A stretch of DNA of 64,000 nt from Amycolatopsis australiensis (GCF_900119165.1 NZ_FPJG01000006.1:5270001-5334000); one strand, 5' to 3'. Shown: positions 55,095 through 64,000, numbered from the stretch's first letter. A program made the numbers and translations. Notes: generated from the sequence alone by a model not told the origin.

Positions 55095-56030
55095 GTGACT
55101 GGGGAACCGAAAGTGCGGACGCTGCTGGGCGACATCGAGCCCGCCCGGCTGGGCGTCACCGACTCACACGACCACCTCTTCTTCGCCTCGAAACTGCTGC
55201 CCGGCGAGGAGCTCGACGACCCCGGCGCGGCGCTGGACCAGCTCGTCCGGTTCAAGGCCGCCGGTGGCGGCACGCTGGTGCAGTGGACGCCGTACGGGCT
55301 CGGGCGCCGGACCGGGGAGCTGGCCCGGCTGTCCCGCGAAACCGGCATCCACATCGTCGCGGCCACCGGCCTGCACCGGGCCGCGCACTACTCGCCTGCC
55401 GTGCTCGGCGCGGTCGCCGACGACCTCGTCCGGATCTTCGTCGCGGACCTGACCGAGGGCACCGGGCCCGCCGAGCTGCCCGAAGACCTGCGGGCCCGGC
55501 AGCGGGCCGGCCTGATCAAGGTCGCCGGCGGCTTCCACACGATCGACGCGCACGCCCGGACGACGCTGACCGCCGCCGCGGTGGCGCAGGAGGAGACCGG
55601 AGCGCCGATCGCCGTCCACCTCGAGCTGGGCACCGCCGGGCTCGAAGCCGCCGAGCTGCTGTGCGGGACCCTGGGCGTCCCGGCCGATCGGGTGATTCTC
55701 GGGCACCTCAACCGCAACCCCGACCTGCGGGTCCTGCGCGCCATCGCCGGGACCGGCGTGTTCCTGGCCTTCGACGCGCCGTCGCGGGCCAACCACGCGA
55801 CGGACTGGCGCCTGACCGACTGCCTGGAAGCGCTCGTCGAGGCCGGCCACGGCGATCAGCTGCTGCTCGGCGGCGACACGACGACCGCCACGGCCCGGCG
55901 CGAGGTGGGCGTGCCCTACCTGCTCGAAACCCTGGCGCCGCGGCTGGCGAAGTTCCTCGGCGACGACGTGGTCACGGCGATGCTGGTGGCGAACCCCGCA
56001 CGGGCGTTCGCCACCAGCTGGTCCCGCTAG
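55095..56030 (+). CDS. Phosphotriesterase-family metal hydrolase
   Basis: A 311-residue TIM-barrel hydrolase of the PTE/lactonase family. Metal ligands are His25 and His27 in VTDSHDHLFF, the carbamylated-Lys position in GLIKVAGGF, histidines in IAVHLELG and LGHLNRN, and the Asp in LLLGGDTTT. Members hydrolyse lactones, aryl phosphotriesters or phosphorylated sugars; the natural substrate is unknown. The GTG start directly follows a TACACT -10 element by seven bases (leaderless). It is divergent from, and probably controlled by, the CGNR regulator. Confidence 0.87.
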   Translation: MTGEPKVRTLLGDIEPARLGVTDSHDHLFFASKLLPGEELDDPGAALDQLVRFKAAGGGTLVQWTPYGLGRRTGELARLSRETGIHIVAATGLHRAAHYSPAVLGAVADDLVRIFVADLTEGTGPAELPEDLRARQRAGLIKVAGGFHTIDAHARTTLTAAAVAQEETGAPIAVHLELGTAGLEAAELLCGTLGVPADRVILGHLNRNPDLRVLRAIAGTGVFLAFDAPSRANHATDWRLTDCLEALVEAGHGDQLLLGGDTTTATARREVGVPYLLETLAPRLAKFLGDDVVTAMLVANPARAFATSWSR

Positions 56031-56034
56031 GACG

Positions 56035-56940
56035 TCAGCGCAGGCCGAAGCCTTCCTGTCCGCCGCCTCGGCCGCGGCGGCGCAGGTAGCGCTCGAACTC
56101 GGCGGCGATCTTGTCGCCGCTGACGTCCTGCTCCGCGACCTCGATCTGGGCGTCCCCGCGCTCTTCGAGGCTGCGGACGTACTCGCTGATCTCCTCGTCC
56201 TCGTCGGCCATCTCGCTGACCGTGCGCTGCCACTCCTCGGCCTGCTCGGGCAGCGCGCCCAGCGGGATCTCGACGTCGAGGATGTCCTCCAGCTTGTGCA
56301 GCAGCGCCAGCGTCGCCTTCGGGGACGGCGGGTGCGACACGTAGTGCGGCACCGCCGCCCAGATCGACACGGCCGGGATGCCCGCCTGCACGCAGTAGTC
56401 CTGCAGGATCCCGACGATGCCGGTGGGGCCCTGGTAGTTGTTGAGGTCCAGCCCGTAGAGCGAGGCGGTGTCCTTGTCGTAGGCCGTCCCGGTGACCGGG
56501 ACCGGCCGGGTGTGGGCCGTGTCGGCCAGCAGCGCACCCAGCGTCACCACGGTCGCGACGTCGAGCTGCTGGATGTGCTCCAGCAGCTCGGCGCAGAACG
56601 CCCGCCAGCGCATGTTCGGCTCGGGCCCCTGCACGAGCACGACGTCGCGGTCGAAGCCGTCGGGACGGCACACCGACAGCCGGGTCGTCGGCCAGTCCAC
56701 CCGTCGAGTGACGCCGTCCACCATGCGGACGGTCGGGCGGCTGACCTGGAAGTCGTAGTAGTCGTCGGGCTCCAGTTCCGCCAGCGGCGTGGCGTCCCAG
56801 TTGAGCTGCAGGTGCTCGACCGCCCGGCTGGCCGCGTCACCTGCGTCGTTCCAGCCTTCGAAGGCGACGACCATCAACGGTCGGGTCGGTTCGGGGCGGC
56901 CGCCGGGCGGCCGCGGGGTCTCGTCGACGGGCTCACTCAC
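56035..56940 (-). CDS. PAC2-family (proteasome assembly chaperone-like) protein
   Basis: A 301-residue PAC2 protein. PLMVVAFEGWNDAGDAASRA near the N-terminus, VVTLGALLADTAHTRPVPVTG, GPTGIVGILQDYC and AVPHYVSHPPSPKATLALL are the family blocks. The C-terminal ~90 residues are acidic and helical. Actinobacterial PAC2 proteins occur in species with 20S proteasomes, and a role in proteasome assembly is inferred from the eukaryotic homologues. It is divergent from metH, the same pairing as Rv2125/Rv2124c in M. tuberculosis (from memory). The start is GTG 56940. Confidence 0.9.
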   Translation of the reverse strand: MSEPVDETPRPPGGRPEPTRPLMVVAFEGWNDAGDAASRAVEHLQLNWDATPLAELEPDDYYDFQVSRPTVRMVDGVTRRVDWPTTRLSVCRPDGFDRDVVLVQGPEPNMRWRAFCAELLEHIQQLDVATVVTLGALLADTAHTRPVPVTGTAYDKDTASLYGLDLNNYQGPTGIVGILQDYCVQAGIPAVSIWAAVPHYVSHPPSPKATLALLHKLEDILDVEIPLGALPEQAEEWQRTVSEMADEDEEISEYVRSLEERGDAQIEVAEQDVSGDKIAAEFERYLRRRGRGGGQEGFGLR

Positions 56941-56978
56941 CGGACCAGCCTACGACCACCGGCCTTACCCTGTTCAGC

Positions 56979-59900
56979 ATGTCCGACCGCCTGTCGTCAC
57001 CGTTCCTCGAGGCTCTCCGCTCGCGCGTCCTGGTCGCCGACGGGGCCATGGGCACCGCGCTGCAGGCCCACGACCTGAGCCTGGACGACTTCGGCGGCCT
57101 CGAAGGCTGCAACGAGATCCTCAACGTCACCCGCCCGGACGTGGTCCGCACCGTCCACCGGGGCTACCTGGAGGCCGGCGCGGACGCCGTCGAGACCAAC
57201 ACTTTCGGGGCCAATTTCGCCAACTTCGCCGAGTACGGCATCACCGGCCGGATCTTCGAGCTGGCCGAAGCCGGCGCGCGGCTGGCCCGCGAGAGCGCCG
57301 ACGAGTTCGCGACGCCGGACCGCCCGCGGTTCGTCCTCGGCTCGGTCGGCCCGGGCACCAAGCTGCCGACGCTCGGCCACGCGCCGTTCGCCACGCTGCG
57401 TGACGCCTACCGCGAGGAGGTCCGCGGCCTGCTGGCCGGCGGCGTCGACGCGGTGATCGTCGAGACCACGCAGGACATCCTCCAGACGAAGGCGTCGATC
57501 ATCGGCGCGAAGCGGGCGATGGCCGCCGAAGGCCGGTCCGTGCCGATCCTCGCTTCGATCACCGTCGAAACCACCGGCACCATGCTGCTCGGCACCGAGG
57601 TCGGCGCGGCGCTGGCCGCGCTGGAGCCGCTCGGCATCGACGTCATCGGGCTCAACTGCGCCACCGGCCCGGCCGAGATGAGCGAGCACCTGCGGCAGCT
57701 CGCCAAGCACGCCCGGGTGCCGCTGTCGGTCATGCCGAACGCCGGCCTGCCGGAGCTCGGCCCGGACGGCGCGGTGTACCCGCTCGGCCCGGAAGCGCTG
57801 GTCGAGGCGCTCACCGGGTTCGTGCGCGAGTTCGGCGTCGGCCTGGTCGGCGGCTGCTGCGGGACGACCGGCGAGCACATCCGGCAGCTCGCCGCCGCCG
57901 TCTCCGGGACGAAGCCGGTGCCCCGGCGGCCACGGCCGGAGCCCGGCGTGTCGTCGCTCTACCAGGCGGTGCCGTTCAAGCAGGACGCCAGCGTGCTGAT
58001 GATCGGCGAGCGGACCAACGCCAACGGCTCGAAGGCCTTCCGGACGGCGATGCTCGAGGGCCGCTGGGACGACTGCGTCGAGATCGCCCGCGAGCAGACC
58101 CGCGACGGCGCGCACCTGCTGGACCTCTGCGTCGACTACGTCGGCCGCGACGGCACCGCGGACATGGCCGAGCTGGCCGGGCGGCTGGCCACGGCGTCCA
58201 CCCTGCCGATCATGCTCGACTCCACCGAGGTCGCCGTGCTGGAGGCCGGGCTGCAGCGGCTCGGCGGCCGCTGCGCGGTCAACTCCGTCAACTACGAGGA
58301 CGGCGCCGGGCCCGGGTCCCGCTTCGCCAAGGTCATGGAGCTGGTCAGCGAGTACGGCGCCGCCGTCGTCGCGCTGACCATCGACGAAGAAGGCCAGGCG
58401 CGGACCGCGCGGAAGAAGGCCGACATCGCGACCCGGCTGATCGAGGACATCACCGGCAACTGGGGCCTGCGGCCGTCGGACGTCATCATCGACGCGCTGA
58501 CCTTCACCATCGCCACCGGCCAGGAGGAGTCGCGCCGCGACGGCGTCGAGACGATCGAGGCGATCCGCGAGATCAAGCGCCGCCACCCCGATGTCCAGAC
58601 CACGCTCGGCCTGTCGAACATCTCGTTCGGGCTCAACCCGGCCGCCCGGCAGGTGCTGAACTCGGTGTTCCTGCACGAGTGCGTCCAGGCCGGGCTGGAC
58701 ACCGCGATCGTGCACGCGTCGAAGATCCTGCCGACGGCGCGGATCCCCGACGACCAGCGCGCGGTGGCCCTCGACCTGATCTACGACCGGCGCCGGGACG
58801 GGTACGACCCGCTGCAGGAGCTGATGGCGCTGTTCGAGGGCGTGAGCGCGGCGTCGTCCAAGGCGTCGCGGGCCGAAGAGCTGGCCGCGCTGCCGCTGTT
58901 CGAGCGCCTGGAGCGCCGGATCGTGGACGGCGAACGCAACGGCCTCGCCGGCGACCTCGACGCGGCACTGGAGCAGCGGCCCGCCCTGGAGATCATCAAC
59001 GACACGCTGCTGTCGGGCATGAAGACCGTGGGCGAGCTGTTCGGCTCCGGGCAGATGCAGCTGCCGTTCGTGCTGCAGTCCGCCGAGGTGATGAAGGCCG
59101 CCGTCGCCCACCTCGAGCCGCACATGGAGAAGGAGGACGACGCCGGCAAGGGCCGGATCGTGCTGGCCACCGTCCGCGGCGACGTCCACGACATCGGCAA
59201 GAACCTCGTGGACATCATCCTGTCCAACAACGGCTACGAGGTGGTCAACCTCGGCATCAAGCAGCCCATCTCGGCCATCCTGGACGCGGCGGAGGAGCAC
59301 GGCGCCGACGCGATCGGCATGTCCGGGCTGCTGGTCAAGTCCACGGTGATCATGAAGGAGAACCTCCAGGAGATGAACTCCCGGGGCGTCTGGGCGCGCT
59401 GGCCGGTGCTGCTCGGCGGCGCGGCGCTGACCCGGTCCTATGTGGAGAACGACCTGACCGAGCTGTACCTCGGCGACGTCCGCTACGCGCGGGACGCCTT
59501 CGAGGGCCTGCGGCTGATGGACGCGATCATGGCCGCCAAGCGCGGCGAATCGCCGCTGGTGGACGCCGAGGCGGAGAAGAAACGCCGGGAGCGCAGGGAA
59601 CGCCGCGAGCGTTCGCTGCGGATCGCCGAGGCGCGCAAGGCTCGCAAGGCCGAAGCGGAAGCGCAGGAAGGGCCGCCGCCCGCGCGGTCGGACGTGGCCA
59701 CCGACGTCCCGCTGCCGTCGCCGCCGTTCTGGGGCTCGCGGGTGGTCAAGGGCGTGCCGGTCGCCGACTACGCCGCGATGCTCGACGAACGCGCGACCTT
59801 CATGGGCCAGTGGGGGCTCAAGGGCGCCCGCGGCGGCGCCGGGCCGACGTACGACGAACTGGTCGAGACCGAAGGACGGCCGCGGCTGCGGTACTGGCTC

Positions 59901-60533
59901 GACCGGCTGACCGCCGACGGCGTCCTGGCCCACGCGGCCGTCGTCTACGGCTACTTCCCGTGCTACGCCGAGGGCGACGACCTCGTCGTGCTCACCGAGC
60001 CCGAGCCGGACGCACCCGAGCGGCTGCGGTTCACCTTCCCGCGGCAGCGGCGCGACCGCCGCCTCTGCCTGGCCGACTTCTACCGGCCGAAGGAAGCGGG
60101 CGAGGTCGACGTCGTCCCGTTCACGGTCGTCACCATGGGCCGGCCGATCGCCGACTACGCGAACGAGCTGTTCGCCGCCGACGCCTACCGCGACTACCTG
60201 GAGGTCCACGGCCTCGGCGTCCAGCTCACCGAGGCGCTGGCCGAGTACTGGCACTGCCGGATCCGGCAGGAGCTGACCTTTCCCGGCGGTGTGGCGGTCG
60301 CCTCAGAGGACCCCGACGACGTCGAGGAGTTCTTCAAGCTCGGCTACCGTGGGGCGAGGTTCTCCCTGGGCTACGGCGCCTGTCCCGACCTCGAAGACCG
60401 GGCGAAGATCGTCGCCCTCCTCGAGCCGGGCCGCATCGGCGTGAAGCTGTCCGAGGAGTACCAGCTGCACCCCGAGCAGTCGACCGACGCGATCGTCTGC
60501 CACCACCCCGAAGCCAAGTACTTCAACACCTGA
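56979..60533 (+). CDS. metH: Cobalamin-dependent methionine synthase
   Basis: A 1184-residue four-module enzyme that transfers the methyl group of 5-methyltetrahydrofolate to homocysteine. Homocysteine domain (about 1-310): zinc ligands Cys227, Cys293 and Cys294 (GGCCGTTG). Folate domain (about 335-600): MIGERTNANGSKAF. Cobalamin domain (about 640-860): D735-x-H737-x-x-G740 in DVHDIGKNLVDI. An Arg/Lys-rich linker (about 865-905) precedes the AdoMet reactivation domain (about 910-1184, with LGYGACPDLEDRAKI). Only 38 bp separate it from the PAC2 gene, so no B12 riboswitch fits. TACCCT seven bases before ATG suggests a leaderless transcript. Confidence 0.97.
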   Translation: MSDRLSSPFLEALRSRVLVADGAMGTALQAHDLSLDDFGGLEGCNEILNVTRPDVVRTVHRGYLEAGADAVETNTFGANFANFAEYGITGRIFELAEAGARLARESADEFATPDRPRFVLGSVGPGTKLPTLGHAPFATLRDAYREEVRGLLAGGVDAVIVETTQDILQTKASIIGAKRAMAAEGRSVPILASITVETTGTMLLGTEVGAALAALEPLGIDVIGLNCATGPAEMSEHLRQLAKHARVPLSVMPNAGLPELGPDGAVYPLGPEALVEALTGFVREFGVGLVGGCCGTTGEHIRQLAAAVSGTKPVPRRPRPEPGVSSLYQAVPFKQDASVLMIGERTNANGSKAFRTAMLEGRWDDCVEIAREQTRDGAHLLDLCVDYVGRDGTADMAELAGRLATASTLPIMLDSTEVAVLEAGLQRLGGRCAVNSVNYEDGAGPGSRFAKVMELVSEYGAAVVALTIDEEGQARTARKKADIATRLIEDITGNWGLRPSDVIIDALTFTIATGQEESRRDGVETIEAIREIKRRHPDVQTTLGLSNISFGLNPAARQVLNSVFLHECVQAGLDTAIVHASKILPTARIPDDQRAVALDLIYDRRRDGYDPLQELMALFEGVSAASSKASRAEELAALPLFERLERRIVDGERNGLAGDLDAALEQRPALEIINDTLLSGMKTVGELFGSGQMQLPFVLQSAEVMKAAVAHLEPHMEKEDDAGKGRIVLATVRGDVHDIGKNLVDIILSNNGYEVVNLGIKQPISAILDAAEEHGADAIGMSGLLVKSTVIMKENLQEMNSRGVWARWPVLLGGAALTRSYVENDLTELYLGDVRYARDAFEGLRLMDAIMAAKRGESPLVDAEAEKKRRERRERRERSLRIAEARKARKAEAEAQEGPPPARSDVATDVPLPSPPFWGSRVVKGVPVADYAAMLDERATFMGQWGLKGARGGAGPTYDELVETEGRPRLRYWLDRLTADGVLAHAAVVYGYFPCYAEGDDLVVLTEPEPDAPERLRFTFPRQRRDRRLCLADFYRPKEAGEVDVVPFTVVTMGRPIADYANELFAADAYRDYLEVHGLGVQLTEALAEYWHCRIRQELTFPGGVAVASEDPDDVEEFFKLGYRGARFSLGYGACPDLEDRAKIVALLEPGRIGVKLSEEYQLHPEQSTDAIVCHHPEAKYFNT

Positions 60534-60549
60534 CCCGGAGGGATCCACT

Positions 60550-61212
60550 GTGGACGGACTCGATGCCGTGCTGTGGGACATGGACGGCACGCTCGTCGAT
60601 TCCGAGAAGCTGTGGGACGTCGCCCTCTACGAGACGGCGGAGTGGCTCGGCGGCAAGCTCTCCGAAGAGCAGCGGATGACGCTCGTCGGGTCCAACATGG
60701 ACGACACCTCGGCCTGCCTGCTCGAGGTCGCCGGCCTTCCGGTGACGCCCGAGGCGATCGCGTCGACCGGGGCGGAGATCCGCCGCCGCACGGCCGGGCT
60801 GTTCGACGACGAGCTGCCGTGGCGCCCCGGCGCGCGGGAGGCGCTGACGGCGGTGCGCGAGGCCGGCCTGCGCTCGGCGCTCGTCACCTCGACCGAGCGC
60901 GACCTGACCGAGCTGGCGCTGAACACGATCGGCCGGGACTTCTTCGACGTCACGGTGTGCGGCGACGAGGTCGAGGGGCTCAACAAGCCGCACCCGCGCC
61001 CGTACCTGAAGGCGGCCGAGCTGCTGGGCGTGTCGCCGGAGCGGTGCGTGGCCGTCGAGGACTCGCCGCCGGGCACGGCCTCCGCCGTCGCGGCGGGCTG
61101 CACGGTGCTGGTCGTCCCCAACGACGTCGAGGTCGAGCCGGGGGAGCGGCGCGTGTTCCGCGACTCGCTGGTCGGCATCGACGTGCCGGCGCTGGCGGCG
61201 TTGCTGGGCTGA
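60550..61212 (+). CDS. HAD-superfamily phosphatase
   Basis: A 220-residue HAD hydrolase with a helical cap (subfamily I). Motif I is WDMDGTLVD with nucleophile Asp10 and Asp12, motif II is LVTSTERDL, the Lys of motif III is in LNKPHPRPYL and motif IV is VAVEDSPPGTASAVAAG. Likely a sugar- or nucleotide-phosphate phosphatase; substrate unknown. GTG 60550 follows GGAGG, 17 bp after metH, so the two are probably in one operon. Confidence 0.88.
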   Translation: MDGLDAVLWDMDGTLVDSEKLWDVALYETAEWLGGKLSEEQRMTLVGSNMDDTSACLLEVAGLPVTPEAIASTGAEIRRRTAGLFDDELPWRPGAREALTAVREAGLRSALVTSTERDLTELALNTIGRDFFDVTVCGDEVEGLNKPHPRPYLKAAELLGVSPERCVAVEDSPPGTASAVAAGCTVLVVPNDVEVEPGERRVFRDSLVGIDVPALAALLG

Positions 61213-61271
61213 ACACGCCCATGTCGCATTTCCGCTAGCCCCCGCCGCCGCGCTCGGCGATGCTGGGTCGC

Positions 61272-62735
61272 GTGCATGAAGACTTCGAGCGGTGCGTGCG
61301 GGCCGTGCAGGCGAAGGACGCCCGGTTCGACGGTTGGTTCTACACGGCGGTCCTGACGACGAAGATCTACTGCCGGCCCAGCTGCCCGGTGGTCCCGCCG
61401 AAGCCGCGGAACATGAGCTTCTACCCGAGCGCGGCGGCCGCGCAGCAGGCCGGGTTCCGGGCGTGCAAGCGCTGCCGTCCCGACGCCAGCCCCGGCTCGC
61501 CGCTGTGGAACGAGCGCGCCGACCTGGTGGCGCGGGCAATGCGGCTGATCGCCGACGGGGTCGTCGACACCGAAGGCGTCCACGGCCTCGCCGCCCGCCT
61601 CGGCTACAGCGTCCGGCAGGTCCAGCGCCAGGTCTTCGCCGAACTCGGCGCCGGACCGCTGGCCCTGGCCAGGGCCCAGCGCGCGCAGACCGCGCGGACC
61701 CTCATCGAGACCACGGCCCTGCCGATGACGGAGCTGGCGCTGGCGGCCGGGTTCGGCAGCATCCGGGCGTTCAACGACACCGTCCGCGAGGTGTTCGCGC
61801 TGACCCCCAGCGAGCTGCGGCAGCGCGCGAAGGGCACGCCCTCGGCGGCGGCCGGCGCCATCGTGCTGCGGCTGCCGTACCGCAAGCCGCTGTGCCCGGA
61901 CAACCTGTTCGGCCACCTCGTGGCGACCGGAGTGCCGGGGGTGGAGGAGTGGCGGGACGGCGCCTACCGCCGGACCCTGCGGCTCCCGCACGGCCACGGC
62001 GTGGTCGCGCTGCGGCCCGAGGACGGCCACATCGCCTGCCGGCTGAACCTGACCGACCTGCGCGACCTCCCCGCGGCGACCAGCCGCTGCCGCCGCCTGC
62101 TGGACCTCGACGCGGACCCGGTGGCCGTCGACGACCAGCTCGCCACCGACCCGCTGCTCGCCCCGCTCGTCGCGGCGGCGCCGGGCCGCCGGGTGCCGCG
62201 CACGGTCGACGGGGCCGAGTTCGCCGTCCGCGCCGTCCTCGGCCAGCAGGTCTCGACCGCGGCGGCCCGCACGCACGCGGCCCGGCTCGTCGTCGCGCAC
62301 GGTGAACCGGTCGACGACCCCGAAGGCGGCCTGACGCACCTGTTCCCGTCCCCGGAGGCGCTGGCCTCGCTCGACCCGGAGACGCTGGCCATGCCGCGCA
62401 GCCGCCGCCGGACCCTGCTGGCGCTGGTCTCGGCGTTGACGGACGGCCTCGACCTCGGCGCGGGCAGCGACTGGGAAGCGGCCAGGGCCGCCCTCACCGC
62501 GTTGCCCGGCTTCGGACCGTGGACGGTCGAGAGCATCGCGATGCGCGCGCTCGGCGACCCGGACGCGTTCCTGCCCACCGACCTAGGTATCAAGTACGCG
62601 GCGGAGACCCTCGGCCTGGGCGGCCCGGCCGCCGTCGTCGCCCGGTCCGGGGCGTGGCGCCCCTGGCGCGCCTACGCCACCCAGCACCTGTGGGCCACCG
62701 GTGACCACGCGATCAACCGGATGCCCGCCGCTTAG
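61272..62735 (+). CDS. alkA: Ada-type methyl sensor fused to AlkA DNA-3-methyladenine glycosylase
   Basis: A 487-residue three-part protein. An N-terminal Ada zinc domain has C34, C38, C65 and C68 (YCRPSCPV and ACKRCRP), with methyl-accepting Cys34 by analogy. An AraC-type HTH follows (about 85-180, with GLAARLGYSVRQVQRQVF). The C-terminal AlkA glycosylase (about 195-487) contains the helix-hairpin-helix LPGFGPWTVESIAMRA and catalytic Asp in FLPTDLG. The GTG at 61272 gives MHEDFERC, the conserved N-terminus, and is preferred to ATG 61260. One chain would sense methylphosphotriesters, activate transcription and excise alkylated bases. It precedes ogt by eight bases. Confidence 0.93.
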   Translation: MHEDFERCVRAVQAKDARFDGWFYTAVLTTKIYCRPSCPVVPPKPRNMSFYPSAAAAQQAGFRACKRCRPDASPGSPLWNERADLVARAMRLIADGVVDTEGVHGLAARLGYSVRQVQRQVFAELGAGPLALARAQRAQTARTLIETTALPMTELALAAGFGSIRAFNDTVREVFALTPSELRQRAKGTPSAAAGAIVLRLPYRKPLCPDNLFGHLVATGVPGVEEWRDGAYRRTLRLPHGHGVVALRPEDGHIACRLNLTDLRDLPAATSRCRRLLDLDADPVAVDDQLATDPLLAPLVAAAPGRRVPRTVDGAEFAVRAVLGQQVSTAAARTHAARLVVAHGEPVDDPEGGLTHLFPSPEALASLDPETLAMPRSRRRTLLALVSALTDGLDLGAGSDWEAARAALTALPGFGPWTVESIAMRALGDPDAFLPTDLGIKYAAETLGLGGPAAVVARSGAWRPWRAYATQHLWATGDHAINRMPAA

Positions 62736-62743
62736 GAGATCCC

Positions 62744-63262
62744 ATGCGTTCCCACACCATCGTGGACAGTCCCTGCGGACCGCTGACGCTCGTGGCCGAG
62801 GGTGCCGCGCTGTGCGGGCTGTACATGCACGAGCAGCGCCACCGGCCCGCCGAGCCGACGTTCGGCTCGCGCGGCGCCGGTGAGGTCTTCGAGGCCGCCG
62901 AGGCACAGCTGGCGGAGTACTTCGCCGGGCGGCGACGCGAGTTCGACCTCCCGCTGGCCTTCCGCGGCACGCCGTTCCAGCGGTCGGTGTGGGCAGCGCT
63001 GCTCGACATCCCGTACGGCGAAACCGCGTCCTACGGCGAACTCGCGCGGCTGCTCGGCAACCCGGCGGCGTCCCGCGCGGTCGGGCTGGCCAACGGCAAG
63101 AACCCGATCTCGATCATCGTCCCGTGCCACCGGGTGGTCGGCTCGACCGGCGCGCTGACCGGCTACGGCGGCGGGCTGGAACGCAAGCGGTACCTGCTCG
63201 ACTTCGAGCGCGGCGCGGCCGCTGATCCCAGCAGCTGGGAGCCGGCGTCCACGGCCGTGTGA
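62744..63262 (+). CDS. ogt: Methylated-DNA--protein-cysteine methyltransferase
   Basis: A 172-residue suicide enzyme that removes methyl groups from O6-methylguanine. The acceptor is Cys128 in IIVPCHRVV. GTPFQRSVWAALLDIPYGETASYGELA and the Asn-hinge LANGKNPI form the DNA-binding helix-turn-helix. It is co-transcribed with the Ada-AlkA fusion gene, so this is a compact alkylation-repair operon under the sensor's likely control. AGGAG precedes the ATG. Confidence 0.95.
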   Translation: MRSHTIVDSPCGPLTLVAEGAALCGLYMHEQRHRPAEPTFGSRGAGEVFEAAEAQLAEYFAGRRREFDLPLAFRGTPFQRSVWAALLDIPYGETASYGELARLLGNPAASRAVGLANGKNPISIIVPCHRVVGSTGALTGYGGGLERKRYLLDFERGAAADPSSWEPASTAV

Positions 63263-63328
63263 GATGGACGGCAGCCGCGGCGGGGCGGGGCGGCGTGGCC
63301 GGGGCCGGGATGGAAGGATCTGCAGACC

Positions 63329-63592
63329 GTGAAGACCTTCGATGAGCTGTTCGCGGAGCTTGCCGAGCGCGCGCGTACCCGTCCCGACGGGTCCGGCACC
63401 GTCGCCGCCCTCGACGCCGGGGTGCACGCCCAGGGCAAGAAGGTGCTCGAGGAAGCCGGTGAGGTGTGGATCGCCGCCGAGCACGAATCCGACGAGCGCC
63501 TCGCCGAGGAGATCTCCCAGCTGCTGTACCGGGTGCAGGTGCTGATGCTCGGCCGCGGGCTGTCGACCGAGGACGTCTACCGCTACCTGTGA
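63329..63592 (+). CDS. hisE: Phosphoribosyl-ATP diphosphatase
   Basis: An 87-residue all-helical MazG-like pyrophosphatase, second step of histidine biosynthesis. [19 protein letters not shown] (about 36-54) is the metal-binding signature with its Glu/Glu pairs. The length is normal for a stand-alone HisE. It starts at GTG 63329, 66 bp after ogt, and is followed after 32 bp by hisG, the usual actinobacterial hisE-hisG pair. Confidence 0.95.
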   Translation: MKTFDELFAELAERARTRPDGSGTVAALDAGVHAQGKKVLEEAGEVWIAAEHESDERLAEEISQLLYRVQVLMLGRGLSTEDVYRYL

Positions 63593-63624
63593 CGGGTCGC
63601 TCCAACAACGAGGAGAGAAGCGAA

Positions 63625-64000
63625 ATGCTGCGTGTTGCCGTGCCGAACAAGGGAGCCCTCGCCGCCGCGGCGACGGAGATGCTCGGCGAAGCGGGCTACC
63701 GCAAGCGGCATGAGCAGCGCGACCTGACCGTGCTCGACCCGGTCAACGAGGTCGAGTTCTTCTTCCTGCGGCCCAAGGACATCGCGATCTACGTCGGCTC
63801 CGGCGAGCTGGACCTCGGCATCACCGGCCGCGACCTCGCGCTCGACTCCGGCGCCCCGGTGGAGGAGATCCAGGCGCTCGGCTTCGGCGGCTCGACGTTC
63901 CGCTACGCGGCCCCGGCGGGCAAGGACTGGAAGCCGGCGGACCTGCACGGCAAGCGCCTGGCGACGTCGTACCCGCGGCTGGTCCGCGACGACCTCGCCC
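63625..64000 (+). CDS. hisG: ATP phosphoribosyltransferase, 5' part (runs off the window)
   Basis: The first 125 codons of HisG, the feedback-regulated first enzyme of histidine biosynthesis, joining ATP and [31 protein letters not shown] and [12 protein letters not shown] are typical of the long (HisZ-independent) form. AGGAGAG precedes the ATG at 63625. The reading frame is open to the window's last base, so the C-terminal catalytic and regulatory regions are not visible. Confidence 0.95.
   Translation, partial: MLRVAVPNKGALAAAATEMLGEAGYRKRHEQRDLTVLDPVNEVEFFFLRPKDIAIYVGSGELDLGITGRDLALDSGAPVEEIQALGFGGSTFRYAAPAGKDWKPADLHGKRLATSYPRLVRDDLA

Noticed and set aside
56941-56978. Cobalamin riboswitch for metH
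   Set aside because: Only 38 bases separate metH from the divergent PAC2 gene and a -10 box lies seven bases before the start, so there is no room for the element.

Overview
The window is GC-rich actinobacterial DNA, dense with genes and short operons, with many GTG starts. It carries both mycothiol (mshC) and ergothioneine (egtABCD) genes, an EspG/PPE-like gene set, an InhA-type enoyl reductase, and a 30-bp intergenic tandem repeat of a kind I recall from Amycolatopsis genomes. The best reading is a chromosomal segment of a Pseudonocardiaceae member, probably Amycolatopsis. Assignments rest on reading the sequence and on remembered family motifs and gene orders. No searches were run.

Layout. 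26-4193: a DNA-glycosylase-like gene, two CNNM/CBS (CorC-type) membrane proteins and an AcnR-type TetR repressor, all on the minus strand. 4378-7527: an orphan ESX-type cargo operon (PE-like, DUF3558 lipoprotein, PPE-like/WXG protein, EspG chaperone). 7606-10803: proline iminopeptidase, an amino-acid dehydrogenase and a divergent LysR regulator. 10924-15720: egtABCD plus an overlapping deazaflavin-type reductase gene. 15839-19564: a secreted peptidase, mgtC with a structured leader, a decayed IS5-family element and a hydrolase. 19636-28686: aconitase, a RipA-like NlpC/P60 hydrolase, a methyltransferase, a MobA-like protein and MoxR-DUF58-VWA. 28688-34459: small housekeeping genes, then an MHS transporter/response regulator/histidine kinase/TAXI lipoprotein operon. 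34583-40829: a 5'-truncated UTRA regulator, fabG-inhA, an efflux pump with its TetR, hemH and a conserved gene. 40930-44288: AAA ATPase plus VWA protein. 44359-49409: a STAND ATPase, a MerR(TipAS)/amidohydrolase divergent pair and mshC. 49463-55056: an ABC-F protein, MarR, ArsR-MFS, a phosphoesterase and a CGNR regulator. 55095-64000: phosphotriesterase-like protein, PAC2 protein, metH, a HAD phosphatase, an Ada-AlkA fusion, ogt, hisE and the start of hisG.

Two ancient neighbourhoods are recognisable from the Mycobacterium tuberculosis order as I remember it: acn-ripA-moxR-DUF58-VWA-fabG-inhA-hemH (Rv1475c-Rv1485) and mshC...PAC2-metH-hisE-hisG (Rv2130c-Rv2121c). The first has been opened by insertions. 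In particular acnR, normally next to acn, lies about 15 kb away with the ESX-like and ergothioneine genes between them, yet both genes keep an AcnR-like operator.

Regulation is unusually legible. At least fourteen genes show a TANNNT -10 element six or seven bases before an ATG/GTG, which implies leaderless mRNAs. Several divergent regulator/target pairs have palindromes overlapping both promoters.
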